Counted from the stretch's first letter, positions 15,773-26,197 are shown. The stretch: 64,000 bases of DNA from Bacteroides sp. (GCA_014802265.1 JAAVCP010000029.1:1-64000), one strand, 5' to 3'. The notes: generated by a model from the letters alone, not told the origin. Numbers and translations are program-made.

Positions 15773-17356
15773 TTAGAACTCGCTGGCAAAATGAAAGCGA
15801 ATTTTTGGATGGTCATTGCGTGCCATCTGGAGCACATAGTTTGAATCAGCCAGAAATACGTCGCGACCCTCTTTATCGGTTGCCATGAATTGATGTTTGC
15901 GCTTTTTGAAAGCTGCTAATGCTTCCTCATCGTCGCTTTCAATCCAGCATGCCTTATAAAGGCTGATTGGTTCCCAACGACACTGGGCACCATATTCATG
16001 CAGCAAACGGTATTGAATAACCTCAAACTGAAGTTGACCGACTGTGCCGATAATTTTTCTACCATTGAAGCTATTAGTGAACATCTGAGCCACACCTTCG
16101 TCCATAAGCTGGCGTATCCCTTTATCAAGTTGCTTGGCTTTCATGGGATCAGCATTCTCTATATATTTAAACATCTCCGGTGAGAAAGAGGGTAGACCCT
16201 TGAAGTGAAGTAATTCTCCGGAAGTAATGGTATCACCAATTTTGAAATTACCAGTGTCAGGTATACCAACAATGTCGCCGGGATAAGCCTCGTCTACAAT
16301 ATTCTTTTTTTGTGCCATAAATGCTGTCGGAGCAGCAAACTTCATCATCTTGTCGGAGCGGACATGACGATAGTTGACATTGCGTTCAAATTTCCCGGAA
16401 CATATTTTCACGAAGGCTATACAAGATCGGTGGTTCGGATCCATATTGGCATGAATCTTGAATACAAATCCAGAGAAAGCCTCTTCCTGAGGTTTAACAA
16501 CGCGCTCCACTGCCTCGATTGGCTTAGGCGACGGCGCAATCTTTACAAAGCAATCAAGAAGTTCCTTCACACCGAAGGTATTTAGAGCTGAACCAAAGAA
16601 TACAGGGGCAACCTTACCGGCAAGATACTCGTCGACACTAAACTCCGGATAGACACCCTCTATCAGCTCAAGGTCTTCACGAAGCTTTGCGGCATCGGCA
16701 TCTCCGACAAGTTCATCAACCAGAGGAGAATTGACATCTTCAATCTCAACGCGTTCACTTATGGTTTGCTTAGATGGAGTGAAAAGATCGAGACCCTGCT
16801 CATAAATATTGTAGACTCCCTTAAACTTTGCTCCTATATTAATAGGCCACGACAGGGGACGGACCTTGATCTGAAGTTCTTGCTCAAGCTCATCAAGAAT
16901 GTCAAAAGGATCGCGACCTTCACGGTCAAGTTTGTTGACAAAGATGATTACGGGAGTATTACGCATTCGGCACACTTCCATAAGTCTTCTTGTCTGAGTC
17001 TCCACACCTTTTGCCACGTCAACTACGATAATCACAGAGTCAACGGCAGTAAGGGTTCTGAAAGTATCCTCAGCAAAGTCCTGGTGACCCGGAGTGTCGA
17101 GAATATTTATTTTGTAATCACCATAGTTGAATCCCATGACGGAAGTAGCCACAGAAATTCCACGCTGTTTCTCAATCTCCATCCAGTCAGAAGTAGCGGT
17201 CTTTTTTATCTTATTACTCTTTACAGCACCTGCCACATGGATTGCGCCACCGAAAAGCAACAGTTTCTCGGTTAGAGTGGTTTTACCCGCGTCAGGGTGT
17301 GAGATAATAGCGAATGTTCTTCTTTTTTCAATTTCTTTATTCAGTTCGTCGCTCAT
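15773..17356 (-). CDS. prfC: Peptide chain release factor 3
   Basis: A 527-residue translational GTPase, the normal RF3 length. The G1 motif [16 protein letters not shown] is near the N-terminus; [19 protein letters not shown] marks switch I and separates RF3 from EF-G. G3 is [12 protein letters not shown] and G4 is [11 protein letters not shown]-terminal domains 2 and 3 follow ([12 protein letters not shown]). It recycles RF1/RF2 from the ribosome after termination. It follows the DUF4924 gene by 18 bp and probably shares its promoter (17949-17978). Confidence 0.95.
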   Translation of the reverse strand: MSDELNKEIEKRRTFAIISHPDAGKTTLTEKLLLFGGAIHVAGAVKSNKIKKTATSDWMEIEKQRGISVATSVMGFNYGDYKINILDTPGHQDFAEDTFRTLTAVDSVIIVVDVAKGVETQTRRLMEVCRMRNTPVIIFVNKLDREGRDPFDILDELEQELQIKVRPLSWPINIGAKFKGVYNIYEQGLDLFTPSKQTISERVEIEDVNSPLVDELVGDADAAKLREDLELIEGVYPEFSVDEYLAGKVAPVFFGSALNTFGVKELLDCFVKIAPSPKPIEAVERVVKPQEEAFSGFVFKIHANMDPNHRSCIAFVKICSGKFERNVNYRHVRSDKMMKFAAPTAFMAQKKNIVDEAYPGDIVGIPDTGNFKIGDTITSGELLHFKGLPSFSPEMFKYIENADPMKAKQLDKGIRQLMDEGVAQMFTNSFNGRKIIGTVGQLQFEVIQYRLLHEYGAQCRWEPISLYKACWIESDDEEALAAFKKRKHQFMATDKEGRDVFLADSNYVLQMARNDHPKIRFHFASEF

Positions 17357-17374
17357 GATCGGTTTTCAGTTGAA

Positions 17375-17923
17375 TTAGTCTTTAAAGAGCTCATTATTAT
17401 AGTCCTGCTTGTAATAATGAGACAGAAGGGCAAGGAATTTGGAAATCTGCGAAGTTGCCTGTTTTGTCTCTTCCGAAATTTCTTTCCCCTGGAGACGCAG
17501 AAGCAATATGCCGTAGAGGGCATTAAAGCATGTCTCTATTTCACCAGCCTTATTATCACCTGCTTTGGCTCTAAGTTCCACAATCAACGGGAGGGTGTGA
17601 TAGAACTGAGCTGAGTAAGCTGCAAACTTCGGATCAGCCAAAAGTCTGCGATGAAGGTCATCAAGGGCAATGATCACGTTTTTGTTAAGCTGAAGATGTC
17701 CGGACTTGACAACGTCTTCACGCCGCATCATGTCGATAAGAGATTCATACCATTCTCTCATCTCTTTTCTCTGTTCTTCCGACAGATCCTTATACTTGTC
17801 AATGATAGAAGTCTGAATCTTGTCAATATCAAGATTATTAGCACGTATAAGGTCTTCAATCTGCCACATATACAGCAGATATTCCGCGATGTTTTCTCTT
17901 TTCTTTGCTGAAGCAGTGATCAT
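17375..17923 (-). CDS. DUF4924 family protein
   Basis: A 182-residue, mostly helical, soluble protein. The start ITASAKKRENIAEYLLYMWQIEDLIRAN and the later EIETCFNALYGILLLRLQGKE are what I recognise as the Bacteroidetes-restricted DUF4924 family. Function is unknown. It is the first gene of a two-gene unit with prfC (18-bp gap), so a link to translation is possible, though only by context. Confidence 0.75.
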   Translation of the reverse strand: MITASAKKRENIAEYLLYMWQIEDLIRANNLDIDKIQTSIIDKYKDLSEEQRKEMREWYESLIDMMRREDVVKSGHLQLNKNVIIALDDLHRRLLADPKFAAYSAQFYHTLPLIVELRAKAGDNKAGEIETCFNALYGILLLRLQGKEISEETKQATSQISKFLALLSHYYKQDYNNELFKD

Positions 17924-17948
17924 ATTATTTATAGATGTTTTCGGAGTG

Positions 17949-17978
17949 CAAAATTAATGATTATTAGTCACTCATCAA
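17949..17978 (-). promoter_or_regulatory. Promoter for the DUF4924-prfC unit
   Basis: Minus-strand TAATTTTG (17956-17949) with TTG (17978-17976) at 19-bp spacing. The predicted start is about 20 nt before ATG 17923. Confidence 0.6.
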
Positions 17979-18030
17979 AATTCAATTGAAAATTAGCGAA
18001 AAGTGACAAGAGTTATGGATACAATCGGCA

Positions 18031-18483
18031 TTACTTAGCAGCCTTAGCATGCTTATCTTCGTCATCCTTAGAGAAGGCTTTGGCTTTCTTTTTTACAGAA
18101 TCAGCTACAGATTTAATTTCTTTCTTTGCCGATGAGTCTTCGGGAAGGATAATCTTTGGTGGTTCGATAGTAAATTCGGTGGGGGTGACCGGATCACTGA
18201 CCGGAGTTTTTATCACATGATTAAACGATAATTGGAAGAAAGCCAACACGACAGCCCCCAAAGCCAGCTGCGCTATCAATCCCCAAGAAAATTTGTAGCA
18301 GTGTTGCTTGAATCCATACACTATTCTGATAATAGATATAATCAAAATTAAATAGAACAGCAACCATGACACCCAAAATGAGAATAAGTTGCATCCCGTG
18401 CATATATTTATGAGAAGGGGAATAGTAAGAATCCAAGAGATTGTGAAAATGGTGTTGCAATGTTTGAATACAGGCTTTTTCAT
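18031..18483 (-). CDS. Small membrane protein with Lys-rich C-terminal tail
   Basis: The protein has 150 residues: three hydrophobic segments in the first 95 (TISWILTIPLLINICTGC, SWLLFYLILIISIIRIVYGF, LIAQLALGAVVLAFFQ), then a polar tail rich in Lys, Ala and Asp (KKEIKSVADSVKKKAKAFSK). No family is recognised. The tail looks like a charged helix that could contact nucleic acid or a partner. It is a single gene with no promoter match close by. Confidence 0.55.
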   Translation of the reverse strand: MKKPVFKHCNTIFTISWILTIPLLINICTGCNLFSFWVSWLLFYLILIISIIRIVYGFKQHCYKFSWGLIAQLALGAVVLAFFQLSFNHVIKTPVSDPVTPTEFTIEPPKIILPEDSSAKKEIKSVADSVKKKAKAFSKDDEDKHAKAAK

Positions 18484-18672
18484 ATTAGTTTATAGTTTAG
18501 AACATAAATATGCCTCACCGTATGGTTTGGCAATTGACATCCCATGCCGTCATCCTGCCACATCAGTATCTGCAAGATTTATAATTTAATTAATGGCATG
18601 ATGTGTCCTTTATTTTTTAACGCTTATAATATTGAAGCGGTTGAGCGTTATATTAAAAAATATGAATGAATT

Positions 18673-19464
18673 ATGATTAAATTACAATATATCTGGCATG
18701 ACTGCTTCCTCTTTGAGAATGAGAAAGTGACAATGGTGTTTGACTTTTGGAAAGACCCTTTGACTGAGATAAATGATATTCCGATGTTTATCAGAAATCT
18801 TGACAAAGAAAAACCATTGTATGTCTTTGTAAGTCACCATCACAAAGATCATTATGTAAAGAATATATTTGAATGGGGGAAATATATACCCAATATTACC
18901 TATATACTCAGTAAGGACACGGCAAAATTTGCACGACATATTATAAGCGAGACATCGCTCTACACCGGAATCAAACCGGATAAAGAATCCGTAAAAGTAT
19001 TGTCTTCCGGAGAAACTTTTAGAGATAATCTGATAACGGTCGATGCATTTGGATCAACAGACATAGGTAACTCGTATGCAATAAAGACAGGAGACACCAC
19101 AATCTTCCATGCTGGCGATCTCAATGCGTGGATATGGAAAGATGAATCAACAGAAAAGGAAGTAGCTACTGAACTGAAACGCTTTACCGATATATTGGAT
19201 AAGATTGCAGAAAGCTATCCGCGGATAGACCTTGCCATGTTTCCGGTTGACTCAAGGATAGGCACTGACTATTTCACAGGAGCAAAGATATTTGTCAGGG
19301 AAATAAATGTGGCACATTTCTTCCCTATGCATTTTGGACTTGGGAACCGTGAGGAACAGCTGAAATATCAGCTCGCCGCTGCTACCGTGGGAAATTATGC
19401 CAATCCGGAACGGGGGGAATATATCTGCCTGCAGTCACCCTATGCTTGCTATATAAGGTATTAA
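18673..19464 (+). CDS. MBL-fold metallo-hydrolase (UlaG/YtnP-like)
   Basis: A 263-residue cytoplasmic protein of the metallo-beta-lactamase fold. The metal motif is SHHHKDHY near residues 54-61, with a later FHAGDLNAW supplying an Asp ligand and HFFPMHFG near the C-terminus supplying a His. The short length and VFDFWKDP after the first strands fit the beta-lactamase-like subgroup seen in Bacteroidetes. The substrate cannot be told. It converges on the Fur-type gene with a 4-bp overlap of the stops. Confidence 0.8.
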   Translation: MIKLQYIWHDCFLFENEKVTMVFDFWKDPLTEINDIPMFIRNLDKEKPLYVFVSHHHKDHYVKNIFEWGKYIPNITYILSKDTAKFARHIISETSLYTGIKPDKESVKVLSSGETFRDNLITVDAFGSTDIGNSYAIKTGDTTIFHAGDLNAWIWKDESTEKEVATELKRFTDILDKIAESYPRIDLAMFPVDSRIGTDYFTGAKIFVREINVAHFFPMHFGLGNREEQLKYQLAAATVGNYANPERGEYICLQSPYACYIRY

Positions 19465-19907
19465 GTTTTTTGGGTACATTTATCGCATGTCCCGGTAATC
19501 ACATAGTTAAGATGTTGTGTTTTGAATCCTTGTGGCAGTTCTATTTCCGGCACAGGAATCGGGAGACAGAAAGTTTTATCGCATAGTGTGCAATGGAAAT
19601 GCACATGCAGATCGTTAATGGAATGATGATGGGCAGAACGACACGCCTCATATTTAACAGACCCGGAGCCATCGTCAATGGCATGAACAATGTCATGATC
19701 GAGGAATATGGATAAGGTACGTGAGATTGTTGATCGCTCAACTGTCTCAAGCTCCGTTTCCATATCAAGCAAAGACATGGGATGAGAAGACTTACGAAGC
19801 ATACGATATATCAAAAGTCGCATCGCAGTGGGACGTACCCCCACATGCTCCAGTCTTTCCTTTTCAGACATTGTATCGTTGGCTATAATATTGCAATTTT
19901 CTTGCAT
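19461..19907 (-). CDS. Fur family transcriptional regulator
   Basis: The track starts at 19979, inside the upstream gene. I prefer ATG 19907 (MQENCNIIANDT), 13 bp after the thioesterase stop, giving 148 residues. The N-terminal winged helix includes RPTAMRLLIYRML and ERSTISRTLSIFLDHDIV. The dimer and metal domain has HHHSINDLHVHFHC, CTLCDKTFC and a late TGTCDKC, so two Cys pairs for structural zinc are present. It may sense iron, zinc or peroxide; the sequence does not decide. It is likely co-transcribed with the upstream acyl-ACP thioesterase gene. Confidence 0.85.
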   Translation of the reverse strand: MQENCNIIANDTMSEKERLEHVGVRPTAMRLLIYRMLRKSSHPMSLLDMETELETVERSTISRTLSIFLDHDIVHAIDDGSGSVKYEACRSAHHHSINDLHVHFHCTLCDKTFCLPIPVPEIELPQGFKTQHLNYVITGTCDKCTQKT

Positions 19908-19920
19908 GATTATATTATCA

Positions 19921-20706
19921 TCAGCGTTTTTCACGGAGAAGACGGGCAAAAAAGAGGGGTGTGTTATCTTCGGTGTCACTTAATTGGAAGAAAGAAAGCA
20001 AGGTGTCCGGTTCGTCTGACCGCAGTAGAGAAGTCTCCATTCCATATTTTGCTTCATGAAGAAATGAAAGCTCCAACCGCTTCACAAAAGAGACATCATG
20101 CTCTTCAAGGGAGAAACGATTGAGTAAAAGCACTACATATCTGACTGTATTGACATGACGGTAAGAGTCAAGATCACAATATTTGAATTTATAAATGAAA
20201 GGTGGATGGGTTGCTGTCAATGCTCCTTTGGATTTATCGACAGATAACACATTCTCTACAATGGGAACATGACGTTGTTGACGTGATATAGGGGGTTGAG
20301 TACCAGCGATCATTTCCTCAGGGAGAGAGAAATGTGAAAGACCTACATTAGTGTGTGCAATAGTGTCCATCACCATCCATACTGACCTTGCGTATCCGAA
20401 CACTTTTCCATCAGACGACTCAATTTTAAAGGCACGCTCAGAGAAATGGCGATTAAAACTCTCAATCCACGTTGAAATTTTATATGTGTCGTTTACTTTA
20501 GGATAATACAACATCTCCACTGTGAGACGTGAGAGCACCCAACCAGCATTCATGTGAGACATTGACGGATTTCCTATGCCGAGACTGTTGGCATGAGCTG
20601 TTGCAATGTCAATCAGTTTGGTGACTAAAAGTGGAAGAGACATTTCCTGCTCAGCATTAGTTTCACCTGCCGAGAGAAAATATATTTCGGAATATATTGG
20701 TTTCAT
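19921..20706 (-). CDS. Acyl-[acyl carrier protein] thioesterase
   Basis: The protein has 261 residues with two hot-dog halves. The N-terminal half has SLPLLVTKLIDIATAHAN and GWVLSRLTVEMLYYP. The second half has YKFKYCDLDSYRHVNTVRYV, which holds the Asp/Asn/His region expected for FatA/FatB-like (PF01643) enzymes. It hydrolyses acyl-ACP to release free fatty acid in the cytoplasm, setting chain length for membrane lipids or secreted fatty acids. It starts at ATG 20706 with a -7 box (20773-20780) on the minus strand, divergent from the TamL-like gene. Confidence 0.85.
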   Translation of the reverse strand: MKPIYSEIYFLSAGETNAEQEMSLPLLVTKLIDIATAHANSLGIGNPSMSHMNAGWVLSRLTVEMLYYPKVNDTYKISTWIESFNRHFSERAFKIESSDGKVFGYARSVWMVMDTIAHTNVGLSHFSLPEEMIAGTQPPISRQQRHVPIVENVLSVDKSKGALTATHPPFIYKFKYCDLDSYRHVNTVRYVVLLLNRFSLEEHDVSFVKRLELSFLHEAKYGMETSLLRSDEPDTLLSFFQLSDTEDNTPLFFARLLREKR

Positions 20707-20772
20707 GTCAATTATAATGGTTAAGGCTTAGAGTGCCTGAGAATAAAAAAGATTGGTGATGGATAACTGATA

Positions 20773-20800
20773 CAAAATTAGCAAAAAAATGTTAACTTTG
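20773..20800. promoter_or_regulatory. Overlapping divergent -7 boxes
   Basis: A minus-strand TAATTTTG (20780-20773) serves the thioesterase gene, and a plus-strand TAACTTTG (20793-20800) serves the TamL-like gene. They are only 12 bp apart, so polymerases would compete. No good -33 element is visible for either. Confidence 0.5.
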
Positions 20801-20840
20801 CAGCTTTAACCGCGACATATTACATAAAAAAGAGGAAAAA

Positions 20841-23186
20841 TTGCGAAAACGCACCCTAAATATATCCAAGTTATGTTGCTTGCTGACGCCACTCCTGTCA
20901 CTTGGGAGCTGCGTGAGCAGTCGTCATGTGCCCGAGGGTAGCTACTTGCTTGATCAAGTTCATGTAGAGATAGACGATTCCACTAAAACATTTGATACTC
21001 AAGAAATGTCTACCTATATCAGACAACTACCAAACCACAAGATGCTTTGGAGCATGAAATTTCGTCTGGGGGTTTATAACATGAGCGGTAACGACACAAC
21101 CAAATGGTATAATAAATGGGTAAGAAAATTAGGGGAGGCTCCTGTGGTGTATGACTCTACGCTGATGGCTCTGAGCAGTGAACAACTTACGAAAGCAATG
21201 GTCAATAAGGGTTTCCTTAACGCAGAAGTTGAGACCGACACAGTGGTAGATGCCAAGAAGCGTAAGATTAAAGTTAATTATAGGCTAACTCCGGGTACTC
21301 CACATATAATCAATACCGTTAATTATGTTTTCCCGGACGAAGAGTTTGAGAACCTTGTGATGTCAGACAGTGGAAGGTTTATAGTCAAACCCGGCAATCT
21401 GCTTGACCGTACCTTACTTGAGACGCAAAGGGAGATTATTACTGAGCGGCTTAGAAACAGGGGTTACTACGGTTTCTCAAAGGAATTTATAACTTTTAAT
21501 GCCGACACCACAGAAGGAAGCAATCTTGTTGACCTGACAATGACGCTTAATCCTCCTTCCACAGAAAATGCCGAGAGGGTGATACAGACGCATGATAAAT
21601 ATATTGTCAGGGATGTCTATTTCCTTACGGACTATGATCCGGGTAAAGACATATCGTTACGCTCACTCCCTGTAAATGATACGGTGAGATATAAGGGTCT
21701 TAATATCCTTTATGGAGAAAAACATTATCTCCGCCCTGAGGTTTTATATGAAAACTGCTTCATACGTCCCGGTCATGATTACATACAAAATGAAGTCGAC
21801 CGCACATATCAGGCACTTTCTCGTTTTTCAATTCTCAAGTTTATAAATATTCGGTTTCTACCTGTGGGTAATCTTGGAGATGAAGGCTTACTTGACGCCT
21901 ATGTCTTGCTGACTCCGGGGAAAAGTCAAAGTATGTCGTTAGAGGTAGAGGGTACCAATTCAGAAGGAGACTTGGGAGTGGCTGCCGCTGCCACATATAC
22001 TCATCGTAATATAGGGAAAGGCTCGGAGACTCTGACAGCAAAGGTTCGAGGTGCCTATGAATCATTGAGCGGTAATTTAGAAGGGTTACTTCATAACAGA
22101 TATATGGAGTATTCATTTGATTTGGGAGTTAACTTCCCCAAATTCAAAGCTCCATTCTTGAGCGAGCGATTTAAGCGGCGAATAAATGCCACCACAGAGC
22201 TTAATGCATCCATGACTTACCAGGAACGTCCTGAATATACCCGTATTATATCTACTGCCGGTTGGTCATATAAGTGGACTCACCACCGCAATCATAATCG
22301 CTATGTGTTTACACCCATAGACATCAACTATGTCTATCTTCCGGAAAGCACATATAACTTCATCGACCAGATAGCCCCTGACAACCCTTTGCTCCGTTAC
22401 AGTTATGAAGACCATTTCATAATGCGTCTGGGTTTCAGTTTCTATCATTCCAATAAGAAACAAGATGCACCTTGGCGCACTACTTTTCAGCGTAACATCT
22501 ATACCATCAGGTCTAATGTGGAATTTGCCGGGAATCTCCTATATCTAATCAGTAATATTTTCGCTCATCGTGATGACGTTAGAAACAATCCATATAAAAT
22601 ATTTGGAATTCATTATTCACAATATTTCAAAATAAACAGCGATTTCTCATTCATGCACGTTATTGACAACCGAAATTCGTTGGCTTTCCATGTAGGATTG
22701 GGTGTGGGATATCCCTATGGTAATTCATCGATTCTTCCGTTTGAGAAGAGATTCTATGGAGGAGGTGCAAATGGGGTAAGAGGCTGGGATGTCAGGACTC
22801 TTGGTCCCGGCAAGTATCCGGGCACTAACTCTGTGAGTGACTTCATCAATCAGTGTGGCGACATAAGGTTTGACCTCAGTGCTGAATACCGGACAAAATT
22901 ATTTTGGATTCTTGAGCTGGCAGCGTTTGTTGATGGAGGAAATATCTGGACAATTCATAATTATCCCAATCAGCCGGGAGGAATGTTTCATTTTAATTCG
23001 TTTTATAAAGAGCTGGCTGCTGCCTATGGTTTGGGTCTTCGTCTTGATTTCAGCTATTTCCTACTTCGCTTCGATCTTGGTATGAAGGCTCATAATCCCG
23101 CCATGGGACAGATTGCGTGGCCCTTGATTCATCCTCGTTGGAAAAGAGACAGCTCATTCCATTTTTCAATAGGATATCCGTTCTGA
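20841..23186 (+). CDS. TamL-like outer-membrane lipoprotein (BamA/TamA superfamily)
   Basis: The protein has 781 residues, beginning at a TTG codon; no in-frame ATG lies upstream. The N-terminus carries a lipoprotein signal ending LGSC, then RHVPEGSYLLDQVHVEID, which begins the POTRA-like region. The C-terminal 400 residues form a BamA/TamA-type barrel, with FYGGGANGVRGWDVRTLGPG marking the conserved loop-6 VRGW-like motif and a final aromatic (GYPF). In Bacteroidetes, TamL is a lipid-anchored TamA relative thought to help insert outer-membrane proteins or move lipids together with TamB. tamB is not in the window. Its promoter -7 box is at 20793-20800. Confidence 0.85.
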   Translation: MRKRTLNISKLCCLLTPLLSLGSCVSSRHVPEGSYLLDQVHVEIDDSTKTFDTQEMSTYIRQLPNHKMLWSMKFRLGVYNMSGNDTTKWYNKWVRKLGEAPVVYDSTLMALSSEQLTKAMVNKGFLNAEVETDTVVDAKKRKIKVNYRLTPGTPHIINTVNYVFPDEEFENLVMSDSGRFIVKPGNLLDRTLLETQREIITERLRNRGYYGFSKEFITFNADTTEGSNLVDLTMTLNPPSTENAERVIQTHDKYIVRDVYFLTDYDPGKDISLRSLPVNDTVRYKGLNILYGEKHYLRPEVLYENCFIRPGHDYIQNEVDRTYQALSRFSILKFINIRFLPVGNLGDEGLLDAYVLLTPGKSQSMSLEVEGTNSEGDLGVAAAATYTHRNIGKGSETLTAKVRGAYESLSGNLEGLLHNRYMEYSFDLGVNFPKFKAPFLSERFKRRINATTELNASMTYQERPEYTRIISTAGWSYKWTHHRNHNRYVFTPIDINYVYLPESTYNFIDQIAPDNPLLRYSYEDHFIMRLGFSFYHSNKKQDAPWRTTFQRNIYTIRSNVEFAGNLLYLISNIFAHRDDVRNNPYKIFGIHYSQYFKINSDFSFMHVIDNRNSLAFHVGLGVGYPYGNSSILPFEKRFYGGGANGVRGWDVRTLGPGKYPGTNSVSDFINQCGDIRFDLSAEYRTKLFWILELAAFVDGGNIWTIHNYPNQPGGMFHFNSFYKELAAAYGLGLRLDFSYFLLRFDLGMKAHNPAMGQIAWPLIHPRWKRDSSFHFSIGYPF

Positions 23187-23241
23187 GAGGACATAATATA
23201 TCTCCGGCATATCTATTATTTGTATAATCGATATTAAAAAT

Positions 23242-23895
23242 ATGAAGAAATTAGTTATCTTTGATCTTGATGGCACACTCCTTAACACTATCTATGATTT
23301 AGGAGAGGCATGTAATTATGCATTAAGAAAAATGGGTTATGCCCAGCATCCTATTCCGGCATATAATTATATGGTCGGCAACGGTGTCAGGAAACTTATG
23401 GAACGAGCCCAACCGGATGCAGATGCACCAACCATCACAAAGCTCCTTCAACATTTCAAGGAATATTATGATGAGCATTGCACAGATGATACAAAACCCT
23501 ATAAGGGTATTCCGGAACTTCTTGATGAATTGACTGCCAGAGGAGTAGCAGTGGCAGTGGCTTCTAATAAATATCAATCAGCCACTACCAAGATAATTGA
23601 GCATTTTTTCCCAAACATCCCATTTGTGTCTGTTCAGGGACAGCAACCCAATCGTCCGGTAAAGCCGGATCCGTCAATAGTATTCACCGTATTGTCACAG
23701 CATCCCACGCCGAAGTCACAAGTAATGTATGTGGGTGATTCGGGGGTTGACATGGAGACAGCAAGACGAGCGTGTGTGACATCTGTGGGCGTGACATGGG
23801 GTTTTCGTCCGGCTGCTGAGTTGCGTGATGCACATGCCGATCATGTGGTCAGTACCCCGGAAGAAATATTAAAATATCTCAATGATCTCTTTTGA
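23242..23895 (+). CDS. gph: HAD-family phosphoglycolate phosphatase-like hydrolase
   Basis: A 217-residue cytoplasmic HAD hydrolase. Motif I is FDLDGTLLNT at the N-terminus, motif II the AVASNK strand in the middle, and motif IV GDSGVDMETARRA near the C-terminus. A helical cap domain lies between about 15 and 85. This layout fits Gph/PGP enzymes that remove phosphate from 2-phosphoglycolate, though related HAD enzymes use other sugars. It lies 55 bp after the TamL-like gene and ends at a terminator shared with dnaG. Confidence 0.8.
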   Translation: MKKLVIFDLDGTLLNTIYDLGEACNYALRKMGYAQHPIPAYNYMVGNGVRKLMERAQPDADAPTITKLLQHFKEYYDEHCTDDTKPYKGIPELLDELTARGVAVAVASNKYQSATTKIIEHFFPNIPFVSVQGQQPNRPVKPDPSIVFTVLSQHPTPKSQVMYVGDSGVDMETARRACVTSVGVTWGFRPAAELRDAHADHVVSTPEEILKYLNDLF

Positions 23896-23897
23896 AA

Positions 23898-23938
23898 TAA
23901 AATCGGCTGCCCTTGGTAATAAAGGACAGCCGATTTTA
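23898..23938. terminator. Bidirectional terminator between gph and dnaG
   Basis: TAAAATCGGCTG (23898-23909) pairs with CAGCCGATTTTA (23927-23938), with further pairing towards the loop. A and T runs on both sides fit use by both convergent genes; the right arm overlaps the dnaG stop. Confidence 0.85.
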
Positions 23939-26176
23939 TCTTTTTCCGGAAGCAGGACAAATGATTCTGTCGCCTATATTTTTTGCAATTTCGCTTCGCA
24001 TTCGTAATATTTCAGCAAGCTCAGCTTGAATCTCCAGTTCTTCCTGACGGTTTCCCTTTCCGGAGATTTCTCTAAGTCGGGCAACCAAAGATTTTAATCT
24101 TTGGTCAAGAATGCCGTTTTTCCATACGGTGATCGACTGAGGTAAGAGTGTAAAGAGTCTGTCTTCCTCCCTCTCCACAGGACGTTCACGGGAATAGATG
24201 TGGCTTAATTGATGCCGTTCACGGAGAGCTTCTGTTGTAAGTCGCCGGACAGTATCATTTTCATGACTTGCCATAATCCGCGAGGGATAAGCCTTTGAAA
24301 ATTCAGTAATCTTATTGATTTCCCAATCATGAAGACGCTCTTCAAGAAGTTGTTCTTCACGTCCTATTTCAATCATTGATAATCCACGATTGCCGATTTC
24401 TTCAAAACCCTCTGCGCGTTTTTCCTCTTTTTCATTCTGAAGTCGCTCTTGAAATTTCAAAAGGTCTTTTTTGAAATCCGGCAAAAGACCTTTAAGAATT
24501 TTGAAAATTTTAGCATAATCATCAACGGAGAAAGATATATTGTCGTCGTTTAATTCCTCCTCCACATATTCTATAACATTGAGAAATGTCTTTGAATTGT
24601 CATTGCCGAAAGCCTCGCAAAAGTCGAGAAAGCCATATTTGATACAATATTTCAGAACATTCCATTCAAGGGGTGCAAGAGGGGAACCCTGAAAGGCTAT
24701 CCTTACATCAAAGGCAATTGTAGGATTTTGATTAGAAACAGTGTGTGCCTGCGATGAAGTTTGTTTGGGGTATTGTGTGTTGGCAGAGGAGCCCACTTCA
24801 TTGGAAGGAGTTATTCTGCCGAAATCGATATCTCTTTTGAGTTCGGTTAGCCTGCGTTGCTTCTTAAATTGTTCTATAATGGCAGCACGCGCCTTGGCAG
24901 TGGCAGCTGCCACCGATTCCTCACTTACCTCAAGAAGTCGGCTGCATTCCTGCACGTAGACATCTCGTTTCACTTTATCAGGAATACATGCCAAAGAGTT
25001 AACCACACTTCTGATTGTTTCCACACGTTTCTGTGGATTATCAGAAGCATCATCAATAAGGATTTTAGTCTTAAAGTGGATTATATCGGTTTCATTTTCT
25101 TTCAAATACTTCCGAAATTCTTCCGGAGTATGCTTGCGTGCAAAAGAATCCGGATCATCACCGTCAGGAAGTAGAAGGACGTTTACGTCAAGCTGTTGAG
25201 AAAGGAGCATGTCGATTCCACGCAAAGATGCCTTTATGCCTGCGGCATCACCATCGTAAATTAGAGTCACATTTTTTGTAAATCGACGGATAAGTGAGAT
25301 TTGTCCGTCAGTGAGGGCAGTGCCGGAAGATGCCACTACGTTATGTATTCCACACTGCCACATCCCAATCACGTCAAGATAACCTTCCACAAGAAAGCAT
25401 CGGTCTTCCTTTACGATAGCACTACGTGCCTGATACATTCCATAGAGTTCATTGCTCTTTTTATATAAGTCAGACTCAGGAGAATTAACATATTTTGCGG
25501 ATTCCCCTTTCAGCGTTCGTCCGCCGAAAGCAATCACCTTTCCTGATGAATTGAGAATGGGGAAAATCACCCTGCCACGGAAGCGGTCGTAGTCATGTCC
25601 TTGCTGACTTGTGCCGACAAGGCCGAGAGATTTAAGTACATCAATATTGAATCCTTTTCTTACAGCAGTGTTCAAAAAAGCTGTACCCTTGTCAATGGCA
25701 TAACCAAGATGGAATTGCTTTATCGCTTCCTGGGTTACTCCACGCTCGTAGAGATATCGCAGTGCGATGTTTTTACCGTCTTGTGTATTAAGGAGATTAT
25801 TTTCAAAATATTTCATCGCCCATTCATTGGCAACGAACAAACCCTCCCGTCGGCTTTGTGCTTCTCGTTCCTCATCGGTCAATTCACGTTCTTCAACTTT
25901 AATACCATATTTTTTTGCAAGTTGGAGGAGGGCATCATGATATGATATGCCCTCTTTCTCCATAATAAAGTTTACTGGTGAACCACCTTTGTGGCATGAA
26001 AAACAATAACAATAGTTACGACCTTTATTTACTGAGAAAGAGGGTGTGCGCTCGTTGTGGAAAGGGCAGAGACCAACATAGTTTGCACCACGTCTTGTAA
26101 GATGCACATAGTCACTTACCACTTCAACGATATCGGCGGTATCCTTTATTTTCTGAGCGGTCGCTTTATCAATCAT
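23936..26176 (-). CDS. dnaG: DNA primase
   Basis: A 746-residue replication primase. The N-terminal CHC2 zinc finger is seen in CPFHNERTPSFSV and CYCFSCHKGG. The Toprim core is seen in FLVEGYLDVIGMWQ, SSGTALTDGQ and LIYDGDAAGIKASLRG (the acidic metal ligands). A long C-terminal part of about 300 residues follows, probably the DnaB-helicase-binding region. It synthesises RNA primers at the replication fork. Convergent with gph; the next gene upstream is dapA, 21 bp away, so the pair may be co-transcribed. Confidence 0.95.
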   Translation of the reverse strand: MIDKATAQKIKDTADIVEVVSDYVHLTRRGANYVGLCPFHNERTPSFSVNKGRNYCYCFSCHKGGSPVNFIMEKEGISYHDALLQLAKKYGIKVEERELTDEEREAQSRREGLFVANEWAMKYFENNLLNTQDGKNIALRYLYERGVTQEAIKQFHLGYAIDKGTAFLNTAVRKGFNIDVLKSLGLVGTSQQGHDYDRFRGRVIFPILNSSGKVIAFGGRTLKGESAKYVNSPESDLYKKSNELYGMYQARSAIVKEDRCFLVEGYLDVIGMWQCGIHNVVASSGTALTDGQISLIRRFTKNVTLIYDGDAAGIKASLRGIDMLLSQQLDVNVLLLPDGDDPDSFARKHTPEEFRKYLKENETDIIHFKTKILIDDASDNPQKRVETIRSVVNSLACIPDKVKRDVYVQECSRLLEVSEESVAAATAKARAAIIEQFKKQRRLTELKRDIDFGRITPSNEVGSSANTQYPKQTSSQAHTVSNQNPTIAFDVRIAFQGSPLAPLEWNVLKYCIKYGFLDFCEAFGNDNSKTFLNVIEYVEEELNDDNISFSVDDYAKIFKILKGLLPDFKKDLLKFQERLQNEKEEKRAEGFEEIGNRGLSMIEIGREEQLLEERLHDWEINKITEFSKAYPSRIMASHENDTVRRLTTEALRERHQLSHIYSRERPVEREEDRLFTLLPQSITVWKNGILDQRLKSLVARLREISGKGNRQEELEIQAELAEILRMRSEIAKNIGDRIICPASGKR

Positions 26177-26197
26177 CTATCCAAATCGATTTATTAA